DNA from: Lentilactobacillus sp. SPB1-3
Lineage (GTDB): Bacteria; Bacillota; Bacilli; Lactobacillales; Lactobacillaceae
Assembly: GCF_026913205.2 (NCBI RefSeq)
Contig: NZ_CP168151.1
Coordinates: forward strand, 1,302,001 to 1,366,000
Length of the DNA stretch: 64,000 bases
Direction: 5' to 3'
The position numbers and the translations under genes were made by a program. Of this stretch, positions 18,459-26,186 are shown piece after piece; the first letter of the stretch is position 1, and each line of letters opens with the position of its first letter. The notes beneath the pieces are model-generated. The model saw only the letters and a program-made list of their open reading frames with translations. It was not told the origin of the DNA and searched no databases.

Positions 18459-20029
18459 TAAGCATCACCGCCTTTTGGTGGCTCGTCTTGATCGTCATTT
18501 AAAGCACCTTCTTCAGAATCAGGTTCACTGAACATTGTCATACGTTTTTCAGCCTCTTCTTCCTCTGCCTTAAGTTCATCATCGATGTTCTGAACTCGGC
18601 TTAAGTAACTAATCAATGTTCGCTTAGAAACGATGCCATTAAGATTCTTAACAATAGTAGACTCATCCACTTCTGAGTGTGGAACGTTAGGTGTAAATTC
18701 AACTTTAATATCCCTTAAGATATCCGCCACATCATCATTAACAAATCCGTTGTATCTCAGAATGATATTAAGCAAGCGTTTAATGGTTTTCCGCATTTTC
18801 TCAGCCTTTGTTGCAGCAACCATTTCCATGGGTTGCATTCGCTGAGTTAAAGCAAACCCTGAAGCTGCAGAACTAATGCTTGGGTCAGCTAGGTTAACCA
18901 CCTGTGAACCATCATAAATCTTGTCTGATAAGTGTTTCATAGAATTTTCTTGTAATCCATCAGCATTTGGCTTGTCTAAATAATCAACCTCAGGATCAAC
19001 ATTTGGATCAGTATTATTGACCTGCATAACTCGCCAATGCTTAATTTCTTGTTTTTGTTCCGCTGTAAATTCCGCAACACCCTTAGTTAATAAAATTGCA
19101 TTGGAAAAGTTATCATTATCATCTATTTTCTCAGACAAAACCTTATCTTGAGCATCAATTAATGAAACTAAATCATCAAACATCCCTAAGCGTTCATCGT
19201 TCTCAGGTAGTTCAGTTATAAATTCCATACCTACAACGTTTCTAAAGATGTTATTTTTCCATTTCAGACTGGCCTCAAAACCACCTGAAGATTCCAAATC
19301 ATCACTATTAAATTTATAAATATTATTTGGTGTATGCAACATCCCGAATTGTCGATTATCCACGCTGTCAAAAGTAAAACCAAACATTGGCCGACTTTCT
19401 TCATTATTGCTATATACAATAAAGGCATTCTCAGGAGCCTTATGGGTGAACTTAAGTGTCTTGTCATCATCATTTGCAATGTAAGCTACCAAGTAACTAC
19501 GCCCATAAATATCAGCTTTTTTAGCTAGCTCATAGAATACATCATCGGAATCACTATCTGATAACGAACGAGAAATGATTTCATTAACTAGGTCCACTCT
19601 AGTTTGATTAATTTTCTTATCGCTATTTGGAGCATAGGTAATCTTAGGCGGAATACCAATAAAGAAACCGCTGAAAGTATTAACTAAATTTCTAGCAACA
19701 TTAACCACTATCCGGTTCTTCTCAGGATCAATAGCTGTATATTGAATTCGGTCACGGATAGTTTCATGGTCGCCCTTGTAATAACGCATCTTTCGGTGAT
19801 ACTGGTTACGCAGCATAGTGTCATAACTGCTTAACATCACACTGATTTCATCGAGATTGTTTTCAATGTTAAAATCCGGGGCGCATCTTGGAATGTCATT
19901 GTCATCCAAATAAACGTGCTCAGACAACCAACGACTATCTGAATTAGTCATTGATGTGACACCACTAATAAAACGACTTGGGCCATCTCTATCTTTCAAA
20001 AACTGCGATATAGTGCCTAACTGGGTCAA
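18458..20029 (-). CDS. Portal protein (SPP1 gp6-like)
   Basis: 523 residues with a TTG start behind AAAGGAGATGATTAA. It has the N-terminal MLRNQYHRKMRYYKGDHETI segment, the central strands (YGRSYLVAYIANDDDKTL), the crown helices and the acidic C-terminus (SEPDSEEGALNDDQDEPP) typical of gp6-like portals. It forms the dodecameric DNA entry vertex and the docking site for TerL. Confidence 0.9.
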   Translation of the reverse strand: MTQLGTISQFLKDRDGPSRFISGVTSMTNSDSRWLSEHVYLDDNDIPRCAPDFNIENNLDEISVMLSSYDTMLRNQYHRKMRYYKGDHETIRDRIQYTAIDPEKNRIVVNVARNLVNTFSGFFIGIPPKITYAPNSDKKINQTRVDLVNEIISRSLSDSDSDDVFYELAKKADIYGRSYLVAYIANDDDKTLKFTHKAPENAFIVYSNNEESRPMFGFTFDSVDNRQFGMLHTPNNIYKFNSDDLESSGGFEASLKWKNNIFRNVVGMEFITELPENDERLGMFDDLVSLIDAQDKVLSEKIDDNDNFSNAILLTKGVAEFTAEQKQEIKHWRVMQVNNTDPNVDPEVDYLDKPNADGLQENSMKHLSDKIYDGSQVVNLADPSISSAASGFALTQRMQPMEMVAATKAEKMRKTIKRLLNIILRYNGFVNDDVADILRDIKVEFTPNVPHSEVDESTIVKNLNGIVSKRTLISYLSRVQNIDDELKAEEEEAEKRMTMFSEPDSEEGALNDDQDEPPKGGDA

Positions 20030-20044
20030 TTAATCATCTCCTTT

Positions 20045-21508
20045 CTAATAAAAAAGCCGGTCATGACTGACGGCTACTTGTGCTGGTTGACTAACTATTT
20101 CCCTACTCAATGCTTGAGTCATTGAATCGACCTCATCATCATGTTCCATGTTAGGAAAACCAGTCCATTCATCTAACAATTCGTTAACCCACGGTTGCCA
20201 CTTGGGATGTGGCAAATAGATATTTCCAGCCTCAAAGAACGGTACTACTACATTAGCTCTGGTTACTTTGTCTCCCTTTGGGACAACCGGAATCACACCA
20301 GAAATAGCATTACGAATCGTATTAATAATTGCAGATCCATTAGCTTTATCTTCAATATAAATAGCCGATGCTTTAGGTTGTCGTTGATGCATGCTCATAA
20401 TCGCTTTTAACTGATCATTAAACGCCATACGGTCATGTACTCGATCAAGTAAGTAGAAGTTAGCTCCTTGCTTACCCCAAGTTTGACCAGCCACGTAATC
20501 GCTAGTATCTGACATTGTAAAGGTAAGATCCCAACTACTCCATGTTTTATCTAGCTTAGGTAAGATGGCTACTGAATTGTCATGGTCTAGTCCCAATTTG
20601 GTTGCAGTCGCTCCATCTGGTAGATAGTAATGTACTTGATCAGTTTTAAAGACGTTACCACCATCTAGCACTGGCCTTTGCTGGTACAATGCTGCCCATG
20701 TTTTAGAGCCTGATACTCTCATAGTTTGTTCCGCCCACTCTTTTCCCTTATTCATAGGTGGGAACGGACATAATGGTTCACCAACTTCACGACCTAACAT
20801 ATCGTTTTCTTCAGCAATCGCTGGTAATTTAATTTCTTCCCATGGCAATGCCATTTCTTTAAGCAATCTTCCCGCTAAATCATCAACATTCCATCGAGTC
20901 ATAATCACAATAACCGAACCAGTTGCTGATAAACGACTATAGAAACTGGCCTGCCACTCATCCCAAATCTTATTACGAATTGTAGTAGAGTTAGCATCTT
21001 GCATCCCTTTAATTGGATCATCAATAATCAATAAATCAGAATGCTTACCAGTAGCTGAACCTAGAATAGTAGTTGAATGCATAGCACCACGGTGGTTAGC
21101 AATTTGCCATTCATTACTCGTATGCTTAGTAGGAGAGCTGGTTAATCCATACATATCCCTACCGAATTCATTAAACTTAGCCAAGTTACGACTACCGAAG
21201 CGTTGTGCTAAATCATCAGAATAACTGGCTACCATAACTTCTTTTTCGGGATGCTTCATCAAATAATAACTGGGAAAGGTTTCCGTGATAGTAGTCGACT
21301 TGCCGTGTTGTGGTGGCATTTCAACAATTAAAAAACGACGCTCACCGTCAGCAATAGGCTGCAGAGCGTCGCATAATAACTTTGTATGTGGAAACAACCT
21401 CATTTGATAATCTTGGGACATTTGAAAGTAATCGGCGTAACTACGTCTGGATAACTCTAATCGGGACTGCTTTGCAATCGTTGCACGTTCACTCTTTGTT
21501 AGGCTCAT
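20045..21508 (-). CDS. Terminase large subunit
   Basis: 487 residues. The ATPase has Walker A in MPPQHGKSTTITETFP and Walker B in DLLIIDD, followed by the C-terminal RNase H-like nuclease with TWSSWDLTF as the first acidic motif and DEVDSMTQALS near the end. It motors DNA into the head and cuts concatemers. Start overlaps the small subunit by 20 bases. Confidence 0.92.
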   Translation of the reverse strand: MSLTKSERATIAKQSRLELSRRSYADYFQMSQDYQMRLFPHTKLLCDALQPIADGERRFLIVEMPPQHGKSTTITETFPSYYLMKHPEKEVMVASYSDDLAQRFGSRNLAKFNEFGRDMYGLTSSPTKHTSNEWQIANHRGAMHSTTILGSATGKHSDLLIIDDPIKGMQDANSTTIRNKIWDEWQASFYSRLSATGSVIVIMTRWNVDDLAGRLLKEMALPWEEIKLPAIAEENDMLGREVGEPLCPFPPMNKGKEWAEQTMRVSGSKTWAALYQQRPVLDGGNVFKTDQVHYYLPDGATATKLGLDHDNSVAILPKLDKTWSSWDLTFTMSDTSDYVAGQTWGKQGANFYLLDRVHDRMAFNDQLKAIMSMHQRQPKASAIYIEDKANGSAIINTIRNAISGVIPVVPKGDKVTRANVVVPFFEAGNIYLPHPKWQPWVNELLDEWTGFPNMEHDDEVDSMTQALSREIVSQPAQVAVSHDRLFY

Positions 21509-21965
21509 TAGCTAATCGCCTCAATTCTTCGGTACTTAACTCTTTTAAGTTAGGCATGTTTAAACTACCAGATACATCAATATCTTGCTTATCTCGCCAT
21601 TTTTCAGGCTGTCTATTCTTTAGCCAGAAAATTTGTGCCGTTGTATCTGGTGGAACTTCTTTTTCCACTTCTTTAAATATTTCCAGCTCACCAGTTTCTT
21701 CTGAGATAGATTTAGTGACTTCAACAGTTTTATAACCCAAAGCTCGTCTAAGCAACGCACTTTCAACTGCATAGTCTGTGACCTCTTTCCCCTTTTTTAG
21801 GGACTCTAGAATCTCTGGATACTTATTCTCCCAAACATATAAAGTAGCGGATGAAATACCCATATTTTGAGCAATTTGTTCATCAGTGAGGCCATCTCTA
21901 GCCCAACCTTCAATCTTGATTAGCCCTTCCGGTGTTAACCACTCTTGATATTTGCCTTTAGCCAC
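21489..21965 (-). CDS. Terminase small subunit
   Basis: 158 residues. The N-terminal helix-turn-helix (GLTDEQIAQNMGISSATLYVWENKYP) recognises the packaging site, and the C-terminal half (TTAQIFWLKNRQPEKWRDKQ) is the typical end of the phBC6A51/Terminase_2-like small subunit. It overlaps TerL. Confidence 0.88.
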   Translation of the reverse strand: MAKGKYQEWLTPEGLIKIEGWARDGLTDEQIAQNMGISSATLYVWENKYPEILESLKKGKEVTDYAVESALLRRALGYKTVEVTKSISEETGELEIFKEVEKEVPPDTTAQIFWLKNRQPEKWRDKQDIDVSGSLNMPNLKELSTEELRRLANEPNKE

Positions 21966-21991
21966 GACCTCACCTCCTCAATTCTGTCTAG

Positions 21992-22108
21992 CTATTCTTT
22001 ACGTTTGTCTTCTAATTCTTTATCAATTTTTCTATCGATCATTTCTTCTAAACTGCAGGCATAACCGTATTCGGTTTGACTCATGTGGCCGCTATGGTAG
22101 AGATCCAT
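21992..22108 (-). CDS. Small charged protein, unassigned (38 aa)
   Basis: A 38-residue frame (MDLYHSGHMSQTEYGYACSL start, then an acidic/basic helix ending in KRKE). It starts on a TGATG overlap with the stop of the tiny membrane peptide before it, so the two are translationally coupled. No family recognised. Confidence 0.45.
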   Translation of the reverse strand: MDLYHSGHMSQTEYGYACSLEEMIDRKIDKELEDKRKE

Positions 22109-22194
22109 CAATCCCACCAGCCTTTATAGTGGCCTAGCCACCAAATAAATGATTCAAATACTAAAGCTACTAAAATTGTTATTGCGGTCTGCAT
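22108..22194 (-). CDS. Tiny membrane peptide, unassigned (28 aa)
   Basis: 28 residues with a single hydrophobic segment (TAITILVALVFESFIWWLG) and a tryptophan-rich end. AAGGAGGTGGCC directly precedes the ATG, so translation is likely. It overlaps the next small gene by one base. Function unknown. Confidence 0.5.
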   Translation of the reverse strand: MQTAITILVALVFESFIWWLGHYKGWWD

Positions 22195-22218
22195 AGGCCA
22201 CCTCCTTAAAAATGGGTA

Positions 22219-22242
22219 TAAAAAAACAGCCCATTGGCTGTT
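22219..22242 (-). terminator. Intrinsic terminator
   Basis: On the minus strand ACAGCC-AATG-GGCTGT followed by seven T residues. It closes the small 35-residue gene. The terS block then needs either readthrough or a new promoter. Confidence 0.7.
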
Positions 22243-22348
22243 AATCTTTATTGATTATTTTAGAAAGTATTAAAAAGATTATGACTAATATGATAAGTAT
22301 TATGCCTGATTGAATCAAAAAATTGTTTGAGAATAGCTGTAAGCTCAT
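22241..22348 (-). CDS. Tiny hydrophobic protein, unassigned (35 aa)
   Basis: 35 residues, MSLQLFSNNFLIQSG followed by an Ile/Leu-rich membrane helix and a Lys-containing tail. A weak GAAGGGATG-type site lies upstream and an intrinsic terminator follows the stop at once. Size and layout recall type I toxins or small phage membrane proteins, but I see no antisense RNA. Confidence 0.45.
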   Translation of the reverse strand: MSLQLFSNNFLIQSGIILIILVIIFLILSKIINKD

Positions 22349-22409
22349 ACCTACCACATCCCTTCGCTAATAAAATCCTTTTTCCATCTTTTGAGGGATA
22401 ATTAGGCAA

Positions 22410-22452
22410 AGGCTAAGTGACGGAGTTGCACCGACATATCTACTCTTAGCCT
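22410..22452 (-). ncRNA. tRNA-like minihelix B (acceptor plus T arm)
   Basis: On the minus strand an 8-bp acceptor-like stem AGGCUAAG/CUUAGCCU encloses a 9-nt linker and a T-arm-like hairpin, GUCGG-UGCAACU-CCGUC, with one U.U mismatch. GGUGCAACUCC matches the tRNA B-box consensus at 10 of 11 positions. D and anticodon arms are absent. Confidence 0.5.
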
Positions 22453-22453
22453 A

Positions 22454-22531
22454 CCAGTTAGCTATCTAAATTAATGTATAATATATTGAAGGAGATATTA
22501 TTTGGTTTGGCTATGATTTTTCTAACTGGTA
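22454..22531 (-). ncRNA. Central stem-loop between minihelices A and B
   Basis: A 9-bp stem ACCAGUUAG/CUAACUGGU closes a 60-nt loop that contains a second hairpin, AUAAUAU/AUAUUAU, whose loop presents CUCCUU, an anti-Shine-Dalgarno-like sequence. It lies exactly between elements A and B, so the three may form one structured RNA of about 168 nt. It fills the gene-free stretch 22349-22654. Confidence 0.4.
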
Positions 22532-22533
22532 AA

Positions 22534-22577
22534 GTTGTCAGTCGGAATCGAACCAACTTAAAGCTCCTAGCGACAAC
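22534..22577 (-). ncRNA. tRNA-like minihelix A (acceptor plus T arm)
   Basis: On the minus strand a perfect 7-bp acceptor-like stem GUUGUCG/UGACAAC (one G.U) encloses a 13-nt linker and a perfect T arm, GUUGG-UUCGAUU-CCGAC. GGUUCGAUUCC is an exact match to the tRNA T-loop consensus. The 44-nt length rules out a full tRNA. It lies 78 bases after the ArpU-type gene. Confidence 0.6.
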
Positions 22578-22654
22578 TAAGGGTGTTTTTATATTTTTCG
22601 ACAATACCAATATAACCCCGTAAAACACATTGTGCCTGCACTGTAACTGCTCCC

Positions 22655-23095
22655 TTAATGCAATTTTTTAAAAACTATTAGATCATAATACATAAATGAC
22701 TCTGCAAACTGCAGCAGTGCTTTTGGCTTCCAATAATGAAAATAACTAGATGGACTATAATTTATAAATTGCCAGCACATTGTATCGGTATAGCCTTCAA
22801 GATAAAGCAAACTAAGTATCTGTTTACAGTCTTTATCACAAATACTGATAGCTTTGATAGCTTCTTTAACGGCTTGCTCTGCAGTTAATCTTTTAACGAT
22901 TGTTTCATCGGCGGTATTAGTCGAACTTGGTGCTTTAGGCATACCGTCATATGTAACAGCCCTTAATTCACTAGCAGATCTACCACTCATACGCATTAAC
23001 CCTGGCAATTCTACCTCTAGGAAATGTATTGCGTTTTTACGAGTTGCCTTTTCATCAATTTCACGAAATAAATGAATGATATTTTTGTCGTCCAA
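22655..23095 (-). CDS. ArpU-family late transcription regulator
   Basis: 146 residues with a TTG start nine bases after AGGGG. The N-terminal segment IIHLFREIDEKATRKNAIHFLE and the C-terminal helical CDKDCKQILSLLYLEGYTD with MCWQFINYSPSSYFHYWK (a sigma-4-like helix-turn-helix) are typical of ArpU-like activators that switch on late genes of Gram-positive phages. It precedes terS, as expected. Confidence 0.85.
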   Translation of the reverse strand: MDDKNIIHLFREIDEKATRKNAIHFLEVELPGLMRMSGRSASELRAVTYDGMPKAPSSTNTADETIVKRLTAEQAVKEAIKAISICDKDCKQILSLLYLEGYTDTMCWQFINYSPSSYFHYWKPKALLQFAESFMYYDLIVFKKLH

Positions 23096-23123
23096 TATAG
23101 TTACACCCCTGTTTTTAATAATT

Positions 23124-23210
23124 TTGTGAATAAAAAATAAATATGGTAAAATTAGGTGTAAACTTATACTTTTATTAATTGGTCGCCCCCGATAGGCGAT
23201 CTTTTTTATT
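23124..23210 (+). ncRNA. Candidate small RNA with its own promoter and terminator
   Basis: On the plus strand TTGTGA (23124-23129), a 17-nt spacer and TAAAAT (23147-23152) form a promoter-like pair. A stem GGUCGCC/GGCGAUC (23181-23201) with a T tract follows. The transcript would be about 50 nt, against the direction of flanking genes. It could equally be chance. Confidence 0.3.
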
Positions 23211-23403
23211 GCTTTGGTTCCAGAATATTGAGAACACGTTCAGTTAATCCCATGACCGTTTTTCTATTAGCACCATGGGATAGTAATTCGTGGCCAAATA
23301 TGACAGCGATATCAGTTAAATATTCAATTTCGTTATCATATCCGTTCATATCAATATCGAATCCTGCTTCACCATTCTTACTTGTAAAAGTAATCTTTTT
23401 CAT
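23206..23403 (-). CDS. Conserved small phage protein, unassigned (65 aa)
   Basis: 65 residues: a short beta N-terminus (MKKITFTSKNGEAGFDIDM) followed by a helical segment IEYLTDIAVIFGHELLSHG. No family recognised. Its ATG overlaps the stop of the preceding gene (TAATG), which couples the two. Confidence 0.6.
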   Translation of the reverse strand: MKKITFTSKNGEAGFDIDMNGYDNEIEYLTDIAVIFGHELLSHGANRKTVMGLTERVLNILEPKQ

Positions 23404-23549
23404 TATGCTAGCTCCAATTCTTTGATTGACCGTTTTCTAATTTCATTCTTGTAATCAACATCTAAATCTTGATTAATAAGAACTACATCTGGAAATACTA
23501 AGCTTTCAAGCCCTTTAGGCATTAACTCTTCAACAAATTTAATCTTCAT
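23403..23549 (-). CDS. Small phage protein, unassigned (48 aa)
   Basis: 48 residues (MKIKFVEELMPKGLESLVFP start), acidic then basic. GGAGAAC lies before the ATG and the stop overlaps the start of the next gene. It is short but the coupling on one side and the ribosome site on the other make translation likely. Function unknown. Confidence 0.5.
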   Translation of the reverse strand: MKIKFVEELMPKGLESLVFPDVVLINQDLDVDYKNEIRKRSIKELELA

Positions 23550-23605
23550 TTTTAGTTCTCCAATCAGGCAATCCGACCAAGGTACCTGTTTTTAGTCCTG
23601 TTCAA

Positions 23606-23815
23606 TTACTTATGATCAACTTGATTTTCCAAATATAAGTCGCTCATCCCTAATAAATCAGCAATGCTATACAAAGGTTCAGCAATCAGCTCCTGAATAT
23701 CCTGTTTTGTAGCATTTCTAAATTCGTCTTCACCAATCTTAGTCTTAATTTCTTTAGCTTCTGCAATTTCAATTGCATCCTTAAGTGCATTTCGTACGTT
23801 ATCGTAATCAGTCAT
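23606..23815 (-). CDS. Small phage protein, unassigned (69 aa)
   Basis: 69 residues, helical and acidic (VRNALKDAIEIAEAKEIKTK, then AEPLYSIADLLGMSDLYL). A GGAGAAAG site precedes the ATG. It follows the antirepressor gene with an 11-base gap and is probably co-transcribed with it. No function can be assigned. Confidence 0.55.
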   Translation of the reverse strand: MTDYDNVRNALKDAIEIAEAKEIKTKIGEDEFRNATKQDIQELIAEPLYSIADLLGMSDLYLENQVDHK

Positions 23816-23826
23816 ATTGCTTTCTC

Positions 23827-24621
23827 CTATTTATCTTCTTTATAATCTTGTTCAATCATTGGCATAATTCCATTTTTCTTTAATAACTGATAAATAAAAA
23901 TATGCCCCTTTTGAGTCCATTTAGTCTGTGGCTTAATATCTTTGCGACCATCGGTGTGATTATATGGGACTGGGATTGTGTGGGTATAACCGTTACTTTG
24001 ATATTTACTATACAAATACCAGCTACCAGATTGATTATATTGAACGCCAAGTTCATGAAGTTTCTTGTTTAATTGATTTGGTGTCATACCATAATTCTTA
24101 GCGATTGCAGTAACTGAAACTAATCCTTTATTTGCCAAAATACGGTCATAATAATTTGCTTTAGGCTGCAATTCTTTTATCTGTTGTTCTGCAATCAAAC
24201 GACCAGAACGTTCTGTTTTTAATTGCATTGCCAACTCGATAATCGTATCTGGGTTTAGTAGAGCTTCTTCAATCTTTTGATCTGTCATATAAGCGCCATG
24301 CTTACGGATAGATGGTAGGACTTCGTTTGTGACCCAATCTTGAAAACGTTCTGCCGTTTTGTTATTTGCTTTAATTGCTAAACGATACATTTGTGGTTCA
24401 GTGATGAAATCACCAGCGCCAAAAGTGGCGCCATTACCTAAATATTTATTAACTCGATTCCAACGGACTTTATTAGTTCCTTTTGAGTTATCTACCAACC
24501 CTACGCTCTTTGCCACTGTTTCTGCATCAAACATTAATTTGTCATTAACTAGCTTGACTGGAACTTCTTGCCCCTCAAACTTAAATGTTTCTGTCTTATC
24601 TAAAGTAGAAACTGTGTTCAT
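23827..24621 (-). CDS. Phage antirepressor (Bro-N plus KilAC)
   Basis: 264 residues. Residues about 10-110 are a Bro-N domain (FKFEGQEVPVKLVNDKLMFD, then NKVRWNRVNKYLG and the EVLPSIRKHGAYM end). Residues about 140-260 are a KilAC domain (YDRILANKGLVSVTAIAKNY). Such proteins relieve repression in induction. It sits behind a TTTAC-N7-GTAAA operator (24646-24662) matching those of the adjacent switch, so the nearby repressor probably controls it. Confidence 0.88.
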   Translation of the reverse strand: MNTVSTLDKTETFKFEGQEVPVKLVNDKLMFDAETVAKSVGLVDNSKGTNKVRWNRVNKYLGNGATFGAGDFITEPQMYRLAIKANNKTAERFQDWVTNEVLPSIRKHGAYMTDQKIEEALLNPDTIIELAMQLKTERSGRLIAEQQIKELQPKANYYDRILANKGLVSVTAIAKNYGMTPNQLNKKLHELGVQYNQSGSWYLYSKYQSNGYTHTIPVPYNHTDGRKDIKPQTKWTQKGHIFIYQLLKKNGIMPMIEQDYKEDK

Positions 24622-24645
24622 AATTAATACCTTCCTTTCAAATAA

Positions 24646-24662
24646 TTTACGTTTGTTGTAAA
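24646..24662. promoter_or_regulatory. Operator TTTAC-N7-GTAAA in front of the antirepressor
   Basis: A 17-nt inverted repeat with half sites TTTAC and GTAAA and a 7-nt centre. It has the same half sites and spacing as two copies at 24888-24904 and 24920-24936, which defines one regulon of the first switch. Confidence 0.7.
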
Positions 24663-24668
24663 CTTGTA

Positions 24669-24869
24669 CTATAAAATATTTTTCTTAAGCCAATTTCTGA
24701 CCAAATTGGCTGTTTTATTACTTACTTCTACAGAAGAGTCTGCATCTAAAACCTTGCGCAAGGTAAATTCTGAAATTCCCACTTCTTTTGATAATTGAAG
24801 TCTGGATTTCTTTTGCAAAGCGCTATTTACGATTAGTGTTTTTCGCTCCTCTTCAGTTATTGATTCCAT
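24669..24869 (-). CDS. Small helix-turn-helix regulator (Cro-like partner)
   Basis: 66 residues from ATG 24869, chosen for the AAGGAGAATTT in front of it. The run SRLQLSKEVGISEFTLRKVLD is a helix-turn-helix. It is divergent from the repressor at 24968, with two operators between them, so it takes the Cro position of a lysis-lysogeny switch. Confidence 0.65.
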   Translation of the reverse strand: MESITEEERKTLIVNSALQKKSRLQLSKEVGISEFTLRKVLDADSSVEVSNKTANLVRNWLKKNIL

Positions 24870-24887
24870 AAATTCTCCTTCTTTAAA

Positions 24888-24936
24888 TTTACACATCTCG
24901 TAAATTATTTATATTATAATTTACATTTTGCGTAAA
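24888..24936. promoter_or_regulatory. Divergent operator/promoter region of switch 1
   Basis: Two copies of TTTAC-N7-GTAAA (24888-24904 and 24920-24936) flank an AT-rich segment with TATAAT-like boxes readable on both strands. They lie between divergent DNA-binding genes. A third copy is at 24646. Confidence 0.7.
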
Positions 24937-24967
24937 TTCAAGCTTTTTATTTTATTTGAGGTGCATA

Positions 24968-25387
24968 ATGACAAACAATATTAAAAATGAGCGTAAACAA
25001 CTCGGTTTAACTCAAAAGGAATTGGCAAATGAATTTAACCAATACTTAGCTGAAAATCGCCCCAAAGCAAACCCTGTTTCCTATGCTGCAATTTCAAGAT
25101 GGGAAAATGGTGAAAATGATCCTAATTCCGATACATGGTTTTCGCTTGCATCATTTTTCAAAGTATCTGTTACATATTTGCAAGGATATTCTTCCGAAAG
25201 AGTCACTGATGAAATGACCATAATGAATGAATTGGACGAAATTACGTTTTCTGAAGATGCAAATATAAACGAATCAATTCATGAAGGACTTGGAAATATT
25301 TTTTTAGCTCTTATCGATAAGGTCGAATACTTAGAACGACAATTAGACGAACATAAGAACCCGGAAAAATATGAAGACTATGATTAA
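24968..25387 (+). CDS. CI-like repressor (XRE family), switch 1
   Basis: 139 residues from the ATG after GAGGTGCATA. The N-terminal helix-turn-helix (ERKQLGLTQKELANEFNQYL, then SYAAISRWENGENDP) is XRE-type; the C-terminal half is acidic and helical, with a coiled coil (IDKVEYLERQLDEHK). There is no peptidase-type self-cleavage domain. It is divergent from a Cro-like gene, and it is one of three such repressors in the prophage. Confidence 0.82.
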   Translation: MTNNIKNERKQLGLTQKELANEFNQYLAENRPKANPVSYAAISRWENGENDPNSDTWFSLASFFKVSVTYLQGYSSERVTDEMTIMNELDEITFSEDANINESIHEGLGNIFLALIDKVEYLERQLDEHKNPEKYEDYD

Positions 25388-25416
25388 CTTTTTTATTTTA
25401 GAAAGGTCGGATTTCA

Positions 25417-25581
25417 TTGACTTCAAAGTTACCAATGTTTGGACTAAGAATCCCTAGAGAACTCTTAGACAAGATTAAATATGTTGCTTCTTACAACGGT
25501 CGGTCTGCTAACAAAGAAATTGAACAATTAATTCAACATCATGTTGAAAATTTTGAAAAAGAACACGGTGAAATTAAATAG
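25417..25581 (+). CDS. Arc-like ribbon-helix-helix protein
   Basis: 54 residues from a TTG, with AAAGG upstream. The sequence KLPMFGLRIPRELLDKIKYV followed by NGRSANKEIEQLIQ is an Arc/MetJ-type ribbon-helix-helix DNA-binding domain. It follows the switch 1 repressor on the same strand by 29 bases and is probably co-transcribed from the prophage promoter. Likely a second regulator in lysogeny. Confidence 0.7.
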   Translation: MTSKLPMFGLRIPRELLDKIKYVASYNGRSANKEIEQLIQHHVENFEKEHGEIK

Positions 25582-25613
25582 TTATCAAGTCGCCTGCCGG
25601 GGTGGTATTTTTA

Positions 25614-25648
25614 TTGACAAATGTTTATTTCGTATTACAATGTATTAC
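25614..25648 (+). promoter_or_regulatory. Promoter and operator of the RelBE module
   Basis: A consensus TTGACA (25614-25619), a 16-nt spacer and TACAAT (25636-25641). Two direct copies of GTATTAC (25632-25638 and 25642-25648) overlap the -10 region, a plausible site for antitoxin autorepression. Confidence 0.75.
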
Positions 25649-25665
25649 GTAAGGAGATGATTATT

Positions 25666-25896
25666 TTGGCAATGATTACAGTTCGTGTTTCAGAATCTGA
25701 AAAAGAATGGTTACAATATATGGCTGACTTTTACGGTGTAACTTTATCCGACCTAATGAAGAACTATTCTATGGAACAACTCGAGGATGAGTACGATAAG
25801 CAAACAGCTGAAATAGCACATAAACGATTCATTGAAGATGGTAAGCAAACCGTGTCTATGAAGGATATCCTTGATGAATTTGGTGATTTAGATTGA
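25666..25896 (+). CDS. relB: RelB-family antitoxin (DUF6290-like)
   Basis: 76 residues from the TTG at 25666, ten bases after AAGGAG; an ATG at 25672 is also in frame. The N-terminal half is a ribbon-helix-helix (ITVRVSESEKEWLQYMADFY), and the C-terminal acidic tail should wrap the toxin. It overlaps the RelE start by four bases, the usual antitoxin-toxin layout. Confidence 0.82.
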   Translation: MAMITVRVSESEKEWLQYMADFYGVTLSDLMKNYSMEQLEDEYDKQTAEIAHKRFIEDGKQTVSMKDILDEFGDLD

Positions 25897-26159
25897 GTTA
25901 TTCACTAGAATTTACCAGGGAAGCTCAACGATCATTACGTAAAATGGATAAACACCAAGCAACGTTAATAACTCGCTGGTTGTATCAGCATGTAGATGGT
26001 ATTGATGATCCGCGATCTATTGGCAAAGGATTAACTGCCAATCGTTCGGGTCAATGGCGATATCGAGTCGGTAACTATCGAGTCATCTGTGAAATTGAGG
26101 ATGACGAATTAATTGTCACGGCCATAAATATTGGCCATCGCAGAAACATCTACGATTAA
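25893..26159 (+). CDS. relE: RelE-family mRNA interferase toxin
   Basis: 88 residues, the standard RelE length. Motifs are YSLEFTREAQRSLRKMDKHQ at the N-terminus and GKGLTANRSGQWRYRVGNYR with a C-terminal INIGHRRNIYD; the arginine and histidine positions fit ribosome-dependent mRNA cleavage. It is translationally coupled to RelB and closed by an intrinsic terminator. As a prophage-borne module it could stabilise the prophage or act against other phages. Confidence 0.88.
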   Translation: MSYSLEFTREAQRSLRKMDKHQATLITRWLYQHVDGIDDPRSIGKGLTANRSGQWRYRVGNYRVICEIEDDELIVTAINIGHRRNIYD

Positions 26160-26186
26160 GTCCACAGTAATGTGGGCTTTTTATTT
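26160..26186 (+). terminator. Intrinsic terminator of relBE
   Basis: GUCCACA-GUAA-UGUGGGC stem followed by TTTTTATTT, starting directly after the RelE stop. Confidence 0.8.

Noticed and set aside
22534-22577. A complete tRNA gene
   Set aside because: Only 44 nt, with no room for D and anticodon arms. It is a minihelix with T arm and acceptor only.
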